Shown here in pieces: positions 1-8,366 of a stretch of 64,000 nt of DNA. The stretch covers positions 868,001 to 932,000 of the forward strand of contig NZ_FPHO01000002.1 of NCBI RefSeq assembly GCF_900117455.1, given 5' to 3'. Made by a program: the position numbers and the translations under genes. Within the stretch, counting starts at the first letter, position 1. Every line of letters begins with the position of its first letter. The notes beneath the pieces are model-generated. The model was not told the origin of the DNA and did not search any database. It worked only from the letters and a program-made list of their open reading frames with translations. This DNA comes from Hyphomicrobium sp. CS1GBMeth3 (lineage in GTDB: Bacteria > Pseudomonadota > Alphaproteobacteria > Rhizobiales > Hyphomicrobiaceae).

Positions 1-47
1 CGGGGAACGCTTCGTAGGCTCCCCGTTACCATTGTCACGTCGCTTTC

Positions 48-881
48 GTGACACTCCGTCTCAGCCAACCTACAGTCCTGCTTGCAGGAACTAATTTATT
101 CCACTACGCGTTCGTGCTAACCGAGGGGTCCTTCGGTAGTCTGCCCGCCTCACAACACCGAGACATTCCGTTGACAGCCCAAGTCCAGCGAGAGCCCGCG
201 CCTACCGCGGATGAGACAGATGCGGTCGTGCGCACCGTTTGGTATTCAGCTGCGGACAACAGGCGCGATGCCTTCGCCTTACGCTACCGGGGCTACGCCC
301 ACGCCGGGCTGATCGAAGCCTCGCCGTTTGGCATTTACACCGATTCCTACGACGATCTGCCGACGACTATTGTCGCCGGTCTCTTTCGGCGCGGCGCTTG
401 TATCGCGACGTTGAGGCTGAGCTTCTACACGCCTGGAGTACAGGGGCCCACCCTCCCCTGCGAGAACGTTTATCCGGAGATTCCAGCTATTAAGGCCGGC
501 GCCGAAGGGCTCGTCGTCGAGCTCTCGCGCCTTGCGATCGATCCCGATATCACCAACACGCGCTACCGCGCTCGGCTCTATGCCGCAGCAATCCGTGCCG
601 GTGTGACGGCCTGCCTCGCGCTCGACGCCAAGCGCCTCGTGGTTGCCACTCAAACCAAGTGGCGGAGCGTGTACGAGCACATCTTCGATTTCAAAGCGAT
701 CGGCGAACCCCAGTTTTATCCGCCGGGCGACGTGCCGGTCGTGCTGCTGTCGCGTCCTCTCGATGAGGGGCTCAAGGGCCGGATCGCGCGCAACCTCTTC
801 TTCAAGGTCGATCCAACTGAGCTAGAGGACCTTCGCGGCCGCCTGCCCGCGCTCGTCCAGTTGGAGCGATCGGCCGCCTAG
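48..881 (+). CDS. N-acyl amino acid synthase-like (FeeM-type) GNAT acyltransferase
   Basis: 277 aa from a GTG start; the first ~60 residues look unconserved, so a later start is possible. Residues ~62-250 resemble the FeeM / autoinducer-synthase branch of the GNAT fold: a Tyr/Arg-rich segment (FALRYRGYAHAG) followed by a short strand with IATLRLS, then the VELSRLAID strand and a long helix (YRARLYAAAIRAG). Known members transfer a fatty acyl group from acyl-ACP to an amino acid or related amine. The amine here cannot be read from sequence. No luxR-type regulator is adjacent. An ACP and ketosynthase pair lies about 2 kb downstream on the other strand, which could be relevant to acyl supply (inference). 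The family call is good; the product is unknown. Confidence 0.72.
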   Translation: MTLRLSQPTVLLAGTNLFHYAFVLTEGSFGSLPASQHRDIPLTAQVQREPAPTADETDAVVRTVWYSAADNRRDAFALRYRGYAHAGLIEASPFGIYTDSYDDLPTTIVAGLFRRGACIATLRLSFYTPGVQGPTLPCENVYPEIPAIKAGAEGLVVELSRLAIDPDITNTRYRARLYAAAIRAGVTACLALDAKRLVVATQTKWRSVYEHIFDFKAIGEPQFYPPGDVPVVLLSRPLDEGLKGRIARNLFFKVDPTELEDLRGRLPALVQLERSAA

Positions 882-1024
882 GCGCTCCCAGGCGTAGCCA
901 CCCGAGTTGCATCAGCCTGCACTTATACCTCTGGCCGTTCCGCCCGGAACAGCGGCACGGTGCGCGATCGGTCATCCTCCTCTCCATCACCCCTGGCGTC
1001 GTGCCCAGATTGATGGAGAGAGCC

Positions 1025-1294
1025 ATGACCCCGATCCGCACCATCCTCGCAGCCACCGCAGCCTTGTGTGCCACCGCCGTTGCCACCGAGGCCGGCGCCG
1101 TCAGCCTCTCGGTCAAGATGGCCTGCGCCTCCGACTACTACGCCCACTGCAGCCAGCACGACCCCGACAGCCCCGGCGTGCGCAAGTGCATGCGCGCTGT
1201 CGGCAAGAACCTCTCCTCGCGTTGCATCAACGCCCTCGTCGCCGCCGGCGAGGTTCCGAAATCTGCCATCGAGAAGAAGCTCGCCGCCCGCTGA
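1025..1294 (+). CDS. small exported cysteine-containing protein
   Basis: 89 aa. The start is the ATG at 1025 because GGAGAG lies a few bases upstream and it gives a clean signal peptide (MTPIRTILAATAALCATAVA, cleavage near residue 20-25). The mature part is about 65 residues with four spaced cysteines in a CASDYYAHCSQ ... RKCMRAV ... SRCINAL pattern, suggesting two disulfides in the periplasm. Similar short proteins are widespread in Rhizobiales but I know no function. It is monocistronic and followed directly by a strong terminator. Confidence 0.78.
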   Translation: MTPIRTILAATAALCATAVATEAGAVSLSVKMACASDYYAHCSQHDPDSPGVRKCMRAVGKNLSSRCINALVAAGEVPKSAIEKKLAAR

Positions 1295-1344
1295 CGGGCA
1301 ACATCTCGAGAGTTTCCAAGCCCGGCCCACGCACGGGCAAACCC

Positions 1345-1379
1345 AAGCCGGGGCGCCTCTCCACGCCCCGGCTTTTTTC
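1345..1379 (+). terminator. intrinsic terminator after the small Cys protein
   Basis: Perfect 11-bp stem (arms 1345-1355 and 1364-1374, GC-rich core) with an 8-nt loop and a run of six T at 1373-1378. It ends the transcript of the gene at 1025-1294 and sits just before the end of the convergent cyclophilin-like gene. Confidence 0.9.
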
Positions 1380-1402
1380 TGCCATGTGCTTGGAGAAAAA
1401 CG

Positions 1403-1894
1403 TCAGCCGGCTGAGCCGCTCTCGTCGCCCGAAGAGCACATGGCCGCTTGTTGTGTGGGGCGGCGCGTTGCCGTGCGCCGGGACGTGGACGGGCTCGTCT
1501 GCCACTCGTCCTGATCGTCGTTGTCGGCCTCGACCACCGAGATCTGCTCGCCAGGATAGACGCCCTTGAGCTGATCGACATCGTCGATGGCAACGGCCCA
1601 GACGTTGCACTTACTGGTGAAGCGGATCTCGCCGCGCTTGGCGATCGGCGTGGCGCCGAAGCCGATGGCGATGGCGTCTCCATCAGGCCAGAACGCGATC
1701 TCGCCCTTGCTCACGACGACGCGGGCGTCGGGCTCCAGATCCTGTGAGACGGGGGTGCGAAAGTAGACTTCCCTGCCCCAGGTTTGAACCGAGGCGGAAA
1801 TCGGCAAGGCTTCCCAGATACGGTCAGCAGTGGGCGTCGCCAGCAACCGAGCGCGGATGGCCACGTCTCCCGATCTGATGAGTATGCGCCGCAC
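1403..1894 (-). CDS. cyclophilin-like fold protein with disordered C-terminal tail
   Basis: 163 aa. Residues ~1-120 match the short bacterial cyclophilin-like family (PF04126/DUF369 type): an N-terminal strand MRRILIRSGDVAIRARL, TADRIWEALP, WGREVYFRTP, a WPDGDAIAIGFG segment and a final VYPGEQISVVEA. Peptidyl-prolyl isomerase activity has not generally been shown for this family. After residue ~122 the protein continues with about 40 residues rich in Ser, Thr, Arg, Gln and Asp that the family normally lacks. No signal peptide, so probably cytoplasmic. It is convergent with the gene at 1025. Confidence 0.75.
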   Translation of the reverse strand: MRRILIRSGDVAIRARLLATPTADRIWEALPISASVQTWGREVYFRTPVSQDLEPDARVVVSKGEIAFWPDGDAIAIGFGATPIAKRGEIRFTSKCNVWAVAIDDVDQLKGVYPGEQISVVEADNDDQDEWQTSPSTSRRTATRRPTQQAAMCSSGDESGSAG

Positions 1895-2187
1895 CAGAGC
1901 CTCCCGCGCTTCTTTTTTGGACGGCGTCCATCACGGCCGCAACTGGTGCGCTTGTACGCTTATTCGCATTCGCAGCATCCTAGGATGCAATGGGTCGCCG
2001 TAGGTACCTTCTCATCTGAAGCCACAACCTTCAAGAGGGTTCCGCCGTCGGGCGGCTTTGCCTTGAATTTGTGGACGTTTGTCTGTGCGGCGGGGGTGCA
2101 GGGTTAATCAGCGCGGCGCGGAAGTCCTTCCGGCCGCGTTCCAAAGGCGCCGAAAACCGAGCGGTTCGGCGCCGATGCTCTGGCGAT

Positions 2188-3432
2188 TTAGACCGGGGAC
2201 GGGCCGAAGATGACGACAGCGTTGAGGCCGCCGAACGCGAACGAGTTCGACATCGCATAGTTGACCTTGTGGTCGCGGCCCACGTTCGGCACGTAGTCGA
2301 GGTCGCACTCAGGATCCACTTCGTCGAGGCCGATGGTCGGCGGGATCCAGCTCTCCTGCATGGCCTTAATCGTGGCCACGGCTTCGATGCCGCCGCCGGC
2401 GCCGAGCGGATGGCCGGTCATGGATTTCGTCGATGAGACAGCGAGCTTGGAGGCGGCGTTCTTGAACACCTCCTTGATGGCCTTCGTCTCGTTGATGTCA
2501 TTGTCCTTGGTCGCCGTGCCGTGCGCGTTAACGTAGTCGATCTCGGACGGATCGATGCCGGCCTCGTTGAGCGCCATCTGCATGGCGTAAGCCGGACCTT
2601 CGACGGTCGGCTTGACCATGTCCTGGCTGTCAGAGGCCATACCATAGCCGACGAGCTCGGCCAGGATGGTGGCGCCGCGGCGCTTGGCGTGCTCGAGCTC
2701 CTCGAGCACGAGGACGCCGGCTCCCTCGCTGAGCACGGTGCCGTTACGCTTCTTGGCGAACGGGAAGCAGCCCTGCGGGGATAGCACGTGCAGCGCCTGC
2801 CAAGCCTTCATGGTGCCGTAGTTGATGACCGCCTCGGAAGCGCCGGCGATGGCGACATCGACGAGGTCGTTCTGAATGTAGTCGCGCGCGATGCCGAGGG
2901 CGTGCGTCGCTGTCGAGCAGGCTGAGCAGGTCGCAAACGTCGGGCCCTTGATGCCGTACTCGATGCCGACGTGCGCCGAGGCGGACGAACCGATGATGCG
3001 CAAGAGCGTCAGCGGATTGGTGGCGCGCTTGTTGTTGATGAAGAGATCGCGGTAGGCGTTCTCGAAAGTGGTGAGACCTCCCGCGCCGGACCCGATGATG
3101 CAGGCCGAGCGATACGGATTCTCAAGCGGGAACTGGATGCCCGACTGAGTCACCGCCTGCTCGGCGGCGGCAGCGGCGAACCAGGAATAGCGGTCCGCAT
3201 GCATGATGATCTTGTCGCGTTTGTAGTTCTTGAGCTGGACCTTGGGATCAAAGTCCTTGATCTGCGCGGCGATGAGGATCTTGAGGTCCTCGAGCGGGAA
3301 CCCACCGAGCTCGGAAACGCCCGACTTTCCTGCGCGCATGTTGGTCCAGAAGTCGGTCACGTTGAGACCGATCGGCGTCACCACGCCGAGCCCCGTGACG
3401 ACCACGCGACGTGTGCCGTTTCCGTTTTTCAT
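2188..3432 (-). CDS. beta-ketoacyl-ACP synthase, NodE/FabF-like
   Basis: 414 aa, a full-length KAS II-type condensing enzyme that extends an acyl chain on ACP with malonyl-ACP. The visible active site is Cys172 in CSACSTATHA, His304 in NAHGTAT, Lys336 and His341 in STKSMTGHPLGAG. The C-terminal part (DPECDLDYVPN, AMSNSFAFGGLNAV) and several internal stretches read closer to NodE and the accessory FabF paralogues of rhizobia than to housekeeping FabF. It lies 165 bp downstream of a dedicated ACP gene in the same orientation, a nodF-nodE-like order. No other nod gene is visible, so a role in a special acyl chain (lipid A, hopanoid or signal lipid) is more likely than nodulation. Confidence 0.85.
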   Translation of the reverse strand: MKNGNGTRRVVVTGLGVVTPIGLNVTDFWTNMRAGKSGVSELGGFPLEDLKILIAAQIKDFDPKVQLKNYKRDKIIMHADRYSWFAAAAAEQAVTQSGIQFPLENPYRSACIIGSGAGGLTTFENAYRDLFINNKRATNPLTLLRIIGSSASAHVGIEYGIKGPTFATCSACSTATHALGIARDYIQNDLVDVAIAGASEAVINYGTMKAWQALHVLSPQGCFPFAKKRNGTVLSEGAGVLVLEELEHAKRRGATILAELVGYGMASDSQDMVKPTVEGPAYAMQMALNEAGIDPSEIDYVNAHGTATKDNDINETKAIKEVFKNAASKLAVSSTKSMTGHPLGAGGGIEAVATIKAMQESWIPPTIGLDEVDPECDLDYVPNVGRDHKVNYAMSNSFAFGGLNAVVIFGPSPV

Positions 3433-3597
3433 CGCTTCAAACAGTCCTTAGGTCTGCGCCAAGAAGATCTGCGCTAGGGGGCCGAGACAATCGTTCGGCA
3501 AAACCAAGCCGGCCGATGTCTCCCGCGGCGCGGGTGATCACCGGCATTACGGGGCTCAGAGGCCCATAGATCATTCGCAGATCTCGGGCCGTGCAGG

Positions 3598-3864
3598 TTA
3601 CGCCTTAGCGGCGGCGGGTCCTGCAGCCATCAAGCTCTTAACCTTGTCGACGACCGATCCCACGGTCTTGAAGTCGCCGACGTCCTCGTTGGCATTGTAA
3701 GGAATCTCGATACCAAAGGTATCTTCGATGTCGAACACAATCATCGCAAGATCAAGCGACTCGATCTTGAGATCCGTCAGAGCGGTCGAGAGATTGATGT
3801 CGTCCCGCGGCTCCTTCATATGCTTCTTGAGAATGTCGATGATTTTGGTTGCGACTTCGTCCAT
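3598..3864 (-). CDS. dedicated acyl carrier protein (NodF-like)
   Basis: 88 aa beginning at the ATG complementary to 3862-3864, preceded by GGAGAG; an in-frame extension upstream is Arg/Cys-rich and unlike an ACP. The phosphopantetheine attachment serine is Ser36 in LKIESLDLAM, which replaces the usual GxDSLD core with IESLD. Helix II/III (FDIEDTFGIEIPY) is typical. An Ala-rich end follows. The divergence from AcpP and the neighbouring ketosynthase mark it as a specialised carrier. Two ACTTAAGT palindromes lie 50-75 bp upstream of the start and may control it. Confidence 0.85.
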   Translation of the reverse strand: MDEVATKIIDILKKHMKEPRDDINLSTALTDLKIESLDLAMIVFDIEDTFGIEIPYNANEDVGDFKTVGSVVDKVKSLMAAGPAAAKA

Positions 3865-4289
3865 CTCGCTCTCCAAACCCTGCCCAGGCGACTTGCAGGG
3901 ACCCCGCCACGTCAACTTAAGTAATCGGCACTTAAGTAGTGCAGGACTGCAATGATCACAAGCTCGGGCGTCACATATCCTTAAACCAGCCTGAAGTCCA
4001 GACGAGGGCCCCCCAGGCCGCCTGCGGCTCTCAGGCACAAGCACATCCTGCCAGACCCCGGCCGCTCGCGAAGTTCCGTGGGACACACACGCCTTTTACT
4101 CCGTTCGACTAGGGCATGGACTAGGCGGAGGAGCCAAAAAAGTGTTGAATGAGCAAAGAGGCGCTCGGCCTCAAATAGAAACTAAAGAAAAATGCTTGCC
4201 AGGAGGATAGCAAAAGCCTCGGCAGCCCCGCGCGGCACTGGGACGCGGGGTCCAGGGCCACCCTCCGACGCAGCGCGGGAGGTCACTTG
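3865..4289. other. divergent intergenic region between the ACP operon and the acyl-CoA ligase
   Basis: About 425 bp with no credible gene. It must carry the promoters of the leftward ACP-ketosynthase unit and the rightward ligase gene. The visible structure is the pair of ACTTAAGT palindromes near the ACP side and a ribosome-binding site (GGGAGG) just before the ligase start. Promoter hexamers could not be assigned with confidence. Confidence 0.6.
3915..3938. promoter_or_regulatory. tandem palindrome ACTTAAGT x2, candidate operator
   Basis: The 9-mer ACTTAAGTA occurs at 3915-3923 and again at 3930-3938, with starts 15 bp apart. The first eight bases are a perfect palindrome in each copy, and the second copy is flanked by GCAC/GTGC, extending its symmetry. 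The pair sits in the leader or promoter of the ACP gene starting at 3864. The spacing and position suit a dimeric regulator binding twice, but the regulator is unknown. Confidence 0.4.
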
Positions 4290-6008
4290 ATGGCGGAATC
4301 CGGGTTGGCTCATGCGGACAGTTCAGCGCATGCCTGGATTAAGAGCTATCCCGAAGGCGTGGACTGGAACGCGCCCGTTTCCGCCGAGCCGCTGTTTCGC
4401 CTGATCGAGACCGCCGCAGCGGGGTCTCCGGACAGCGCCTGCACCACTTTTCTCGGACGTACGCTCACCTACGGCGAAATCGGGGCGCTCGTCGATCGAG
4501 CTGCGGCCGGTCTGCAACAAATCGGAGTTGTAAAGGGCACCAGGGTCGGCCTTTTTCTTCCAAACACTCCGGCCTACGTCATCTATTACTTCGCCGTCCT
4601 CAAAGCGGGCGGCGTCATCGTCAATTACAATCCCCTCTATTCCGTCGAAGAGCTGACCTTCCAGGTCAAAGACAGCGAGACCGAGCTGATGATCACGCTC
4701 GATCTCAAGGTACTGTTCGACAAAGTGGAACGGTTGATCTCCGACAAGGTGCTAAAGGGCGCCGTCATCTGTTCCTTCCCGACTCTTTTACCGGCCGCCA
4801 AGGCGGTTCTGTTCAAACTCTTCAAGAGCAAGGAGCTCGCAAAGCCGCGCGCATCTCCGGTGCGGGATCGCCTGCGCTTCGAGAACGAGATCCTGATGGA
4901 TCCGGCCGCGTTCGAGCCTGTCGCCATCGACCCAAACACGGACATCGCCGTCTTGCAGTACACGGGCGGTACGACGGGCACGCCCAAGGGCGCAATGCTT
5001 ACTCACACCAACGTCGCCGTTAACGTCCAGCAGATCGTGGCCTGGGCTCCAGGGCTCGTGCAAGGCCAGGAGAAGGTGCTGGCGGCGCTTCCCTTCTTCC
5101 ACGTGTTCGCGATGACGGTGGTGCTCAACCTCGGCGTCAAGATCGGGGCCGAGATGATCCTGATGCCGCGCTTCGTGCTTCAGGAAGCGCTCGACCTCAT
5201 CGCCAAGCACCGGCCGACGTTGATGCCGGGCGTGCCGACGCTATTCAACGCCATCCTCAACCACCCCAAGATCGGCTCGTACGATCTTACGAGCCTCAAG
5301 TACTGCATCTCCGGCGGCGCGGGCCTTCCCTCCGAGGTGCGCGATGCGTTCCAAGCCGCTACCGGCTGCGCTCTGGTCGAAGGTTACGGGCTCTCGGAAG
5401 CATCGCCCGTCGTGACGTGCAATCCGCTCGAAGGGATCGTCAAGCGTGGCTCGATCGGCCTGCCGCTGCCCGGGACTGTCGTGTCGCTGCGCGATCTCTC
5501 GGATCCGTCGCGGGAGGTGCCGCGCGGCGAGAGGGGCGAGATCTGCGTCGCCGGCCCACAGGTCATGGTCGGCTACTGGAACCGGCCGGCGGAGACAGCG
5601 GCGCAGTTCACGGGCGAGTTTCTGCGCACGGGCGACGTGGGCGTCATGGACGACGACGGCTTCTTCTATGTCGTCGACCGCATCAAGGACCTCATCATCT
5701 GCTCCGGCTACAACGTCTATCCGCGGCGTATCGAGGAGGCACTTTACGAGCACCCGGCCGTCGAGGAAGCCGTGGTGATCGGCATCGCGGACAAATATCG
5801 CGGGGAAGCTCCGAAAGCGTTCGTGAAGCTTAAAGCCGGGCAGACAGCGACGAAGGCCGACCTGATGGCGCACCTTACGATCAAGCTGTCGAAGCTCGAG
5901 CTGCCAGCCGACATCGCGTTCCGCGATACGCTACCCAAGACCATGATCGGCAAGCTCTCGAAGAAGGAGCTCAAGGCCGAGGAGCTCGGGAAGGCACGCG
6001 GCGGCTAG
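4290..6008 (+). CDS. fadD: long-chain fatty acid-CoA ligase
   Basis: 572 aa starting at the ATG at 4290, with GGGAGG a few bases upstream. It is an ANL-superfamily enzyme that adenylates a fatty acid and transfers it to CoA. Visible motifs are the P-loop-like YTGGTTGTPKGAMLTH around residue 225, VEGYGLSEASPV, LRTGDVGVMDDDGFFYVVDR and the C-terminal hinge and Lys region (KDLIICSGYNVYPRRIEE, LPKTMIGKLSKKEL). Length and motif order fit FadD. It faces away from the ACP/ketosynthase genes and ends convergently, overlapping by a few bases, with the dioxygenase gene. It probably feeds the beta-oxidation operon just downstream. Confidence 0.9.
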   Translation: MAESGLAHADSSAHAWIKSYPEGVDWNAPVSAEPLFRLIETAAAGSPDSACTTFLGRTLTYGEIGALVDRAAAGLQQIGVVKGTRVGLFLPNTPAYVIYYFAVLKAGGVIVNYNPLYSVEELTFQVKDSETELMITLDLKVLFDKVERLISDKVLKGAVICSFPTLLPAAKAVLFKLFKSKELAKPRASPVRDRLRFENEILMDPAAFEPVAIDPNTDIAVLQYTGGTTGTPKGAMLTHTNVAVNVQQIVAWAPGLVQGQEKVLAALPFFHVFAMTVVLNLGVKIGAEMILMPRFVLQEALDLIAKHRPTLMPGVPTLFNAILNHPKIGSYDLTSLKYCISGGAGLPSEVRDAFQAATGCALVEGYGLSEASPVVTCNPLEGIVKRGSIGLPLPGTVVSLRDLSDPSREVPRGERGEICVAGPQVMVGYWNRPAETAAQFTGEFLRTGDVGVMDDDGFFYVVDRIKDLIICSGYNVYPRRIEEALYEHPAVEEAVVIGIADKYRGEAPKAFVKLKAGQTATKADLMAHLTIKLSKLELPADIAFRDTLPKTMIGKLSKKELKAEELGKARGG

Positions 6009-6892
6009 CTTTCGCCAGGAACGATGGAGCCTGTGCCGCGCGGGCGCACGGGACCACCTTCCACGCCGGGAGGGGGACCACCCGGCGGCGGGCCAGGCGA
6101 ACGAGCACCCGGCGGCGGACCGCCGGGGCCTCCAGGCGGCGGCCCACCGGGGGGCGGACCGCCGAAGCCCGCGGGCTCGGGACCGGCGGCGCGATCAACG
6201 CCGATGACGAGTGTCGCCACGTAAGCGTCCGCTTCCTCGCGAATGTTGACGAACGTGATGTGATCGCCGTCGGCACCGGCGATCCAATCGGTGCTGTTCA
6301 GCGTGTCACGCTTCTCGGTGCGCGTGTTGTACGGCGCGATGCGCGTGAAGATGTACTCGGACAACGCGTCGGGGAAATACATCTGCCCCGTCAGCATCGC
6401 CTTCTCGTCGAGCAGCACCTTGAAATGGATGTGCGTGGTGCGGCCACGGTACCAGCCGGGATAGATGGTCTTGAACGTCACCTCTCCGGCGGCGTTCGTG
6501 GTCTGCGTGCCGCGCAGGAACTTCTCGCCCTTGGTCGAGATGCTGCGCGAGTCACCCTGCCCGTCATAGCCCGAGTACTCGCCGACAGCGTCGCAATGCC
6601 AGACGTCCACGCGGGCGCCGGAGATGGGCTGGCAGGTGGCACCGTCGGTCACCTGCAGGGCGAGCCGCAGCGGCACGCCAGCGCGGCCTTCGGTGATGTC
6701 CTCCCGAACCAGATCGGGATCGAAATAGAACGGCCCTTCGACCATGCGCGGCGTCATGCGGCAGACGTTGGCCGCAACCGACTCGACCTGTGGGGCAGCG
6801 GCCGAGGTCGATCTGTCGCCAGTTAAAAAGGCGGCCGAACCCGCTAGGCCGGCCAGCGCGCCTCTCCGCGATATTCCCGTATCGTTCATCAT
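6005..6892 (-). CDS. Tat-exported intradiol ring-cleavage dioxygenase with Pro/Gly-rich tail
   Basis: 295 aa from the first of two adjacent ATGs at 6892, preceded by GAGGGG. The N-terminus ISRRGALAGLAGSAAFL is a twin-arginine signal, so the protein is likely folded with its metal before export. The dioxygenase domain spans ~45-235. Candidate Fe(III) ligands are Tyr144 or Tyr148 with His154 and His156 in YPGWYRGRTTHIHF, plus a Tyr near 106-109. Residues ~241-285 are an almost pure Gly/Pro tail (GGPPPGG-type repeats), unusual for the family. Such exported homologues occur in many bacteria; the aromatic substrate is unknown. Its stop codon overlaps that of fadD. Confidence 0.85.
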   Translation of the reverse strand: MMNDTGISRRGALAGLAGSAAFLTGDRSTSAAAPQVESVAANVCRMTPRMVEGPFYFDPDLVREDITEGRAGVPLRLALQVTDGATCQPISGARVDVWHCDAVGEYSGYDGQGDSRSISTKGEKFLRGTQTTNAAGEVTFKTIYPGWYRGRTTHIHFKVLLDEKAMLTGQMYFPDALSEYIFTRIAPYNTRTEKRDTLNSTDWIAGADGDHITFVNIREEADAYVATLVIGVDRAAGPEPAGFGGPPPGGPPPGGPGGPPPGARSPGPPPGGPPPGVEGGPVRPRGTGSIVPGES

Positions 6893-7023
6893 GGGCCCCT
6901 CGGTTGAAATCTGATCCCTATCAGAGCTGGCGCTCCGCTGGATGAGCGGCGTAACGAACGAGCACCGGCCGATCCGGCGCGCCGAGGTGACGCACCTTTG
7001 GCGCACCTCGCCGAGGGCATAGA

Positions 7024-8328
7024 TCAGGCAGCGGCGCGCGCCTCGGCCCGGGTGGCGCTCTCGAGGATGGCAGCGACGCCCATGCCGCCCGCCGTGCAGA
7101 TCGAGATCAGGCCGCGCCCGCCGTTATCGGCGAGCAGTTTCGACAGGTTGGCCAGCACACGGGCTCCCGTTGCCGCGAACGGGTGGCCGAAGGCGAGCGA
7201 GGAGCCCTTCACGTTGAGCTTGGCGCGGTCGATCGAGCCGAGCGGTTCGTCCTTGCCGAGATGGCTCTTGCAGTAGGCCGGGTCCTCCCAGGCCTTCAGC
7301 GTGGCCAGAACCTGTGCCGCGAACGCCTCATGGATCTCGTAGAAGTCGAAATCCTGCAGCGTGAGGTGCGCGCGGTCGAGAATCTTCGAGACGGCGATCG
7401 TCGGGGCCATGAGCAGGCCCTCGCCGGCTACAAAATTGTTGGCCGAGGTCTGCGTGTAGGAAAGATACGACTGGATCGCGAGGCCGCGCTTTGCAGCCCA
7501 CTCCTCGCTCGCAAGCAGCACGCAGGCTGCGCCATCCGTCATCGGCGTCGAGTTGGCGGCGGTCAGCGTGCCCTTGTCGGTCTTGTCGAAGGCCGTCTTG
7601 AGAGTGGCGAGCTTGTCGAGGCTGATGTCCTCGCGCAGGTTGTTGTCGCGGAAGACGCCAGCGGTCGGCACGATCAGGTCGTCCATGTAGCCCGAGCGGT
7701 AGGCCTCGGCGCCTTTCCGGTGGCTCTCGAAGGCGAAGCGATCCTGCTCCTGGCGCGCAATCTTCCATTCACGCGCCATCAGCTCGCAGTGCTGGCCCAT
7801 GGTGAGCCCCGTGCGCGGCTCGGCCACATCGGGCGGCTGCGGCGCGAGCTCACGCGGGCTCAGGCCCTTGAACACGCGTAGTTTGTCGAGCGCCGTCTTC
7901 TGCTGCTGAAGTTGAATCAATCGGCTCGAAAACTTTTTCGAAAACACGATGGGCGCGTCGGAGGTGGTGTCGGAGCCAGCGGCGATGCCGCATTCGATCT
8001 CGCCGGTTGCGATCTTGGCGCCGATGCCGGCGGCCGCCTGGAGGCTCGTACCGCACGCCTGTTGCATCGTGATGCCGGGCGTCGACGGCGCGAGCTTGGT
8101 GCCGAGCACTGCTTCGCGCGCGAGGTTCCAGTCCTTCGAGTGCGTGACCACCGCGCCGCCGACGACCTCGTCGATGTGCGCGCCCTTCAAGTGGTACTTC
8201 TCGACGAGGCCGTTCAACGCCGCCGTCATCAGGTCGAGGTTCGAGAGATCGGCGTACAAGGTGTTGGAGCGGCAGAATGGCGTGCGCACGCCGCCTACGA
8301 TGCCGACCCGCCGCAGTGTCTCAGCCAT
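7024..8328 (-). CDS. fadI: acetyl-CoA C-acyltransferase (beta-ketothiolase) of beta-oxidation
   Basis: 434 aa thiolase performing the last step of fatty acid beta-oxidation, cleaving 3-ketoacyl-CoA with CoA. The nucleophilic Cys is in MQQACGTSLQAAAG, with the catalytic EIHEAFAAQ, GHPFAATGAR and the second Cys in ICTAGGMGVA. Length and the long loop (FSKKFSSRLIQLQQQKTALDK) match the FadI branch rather than AtoB or PhaA. It is the distal gene of the leftward fadE-fadJ-SnoaL-fadI unit, 38 bp after the SnoaL gene. Confidence 0.9.
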   Translation of the reverse strand: MAETLRRVGIVGGVRTPFCRSNTLYADLSNLDLMTAALNGLVEKYHLKGAHIDEVVGGAVVTHSKDWNLAREAVLGTKLAPSTPGITMQQACGTSLQAAAGIGAKIATGEIECGIAAGSDTTSDAPIVFSKKFSSRLIQLQQQKTALDKLRVFKGLSPRELAPQPPDVAEPRTGLTMGQHCELMAREWKIARQEQDRFAFESHRKGAEAYRSGYMDDLIVPTAGVFRDNNLREDISLDKLATLKTAFDKTDKGTLTAANSTPMTDGAACVLLASEEWAAKRGLAIQSYLSYTQTSANNFVAGEGLLMAPTIAVSKILDRAHLTLQDFDFYEIHEAFAAQVLATLKAWEDPAYCKSHLGKDEPLGSIDRAKLNVKGSSLAFGHPFAATGARVLANLSKLLADNGGRGLISICTAGGMGVAAILESATRAEARAAA

Positions 8329-8366
8329 TGAACTCCTCCGGTTCGCTCCTGCACAGGCATCCGCAG

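Noticed and set aside
2188..3864. True nodulation genes nodF/nodE
   Set aside because: The pair resembles NodF/NodE in order and sequence, but no nodABC, nod box or other symbiosis gene is visible, so only a general ACP/ketosynthase role is claimed.
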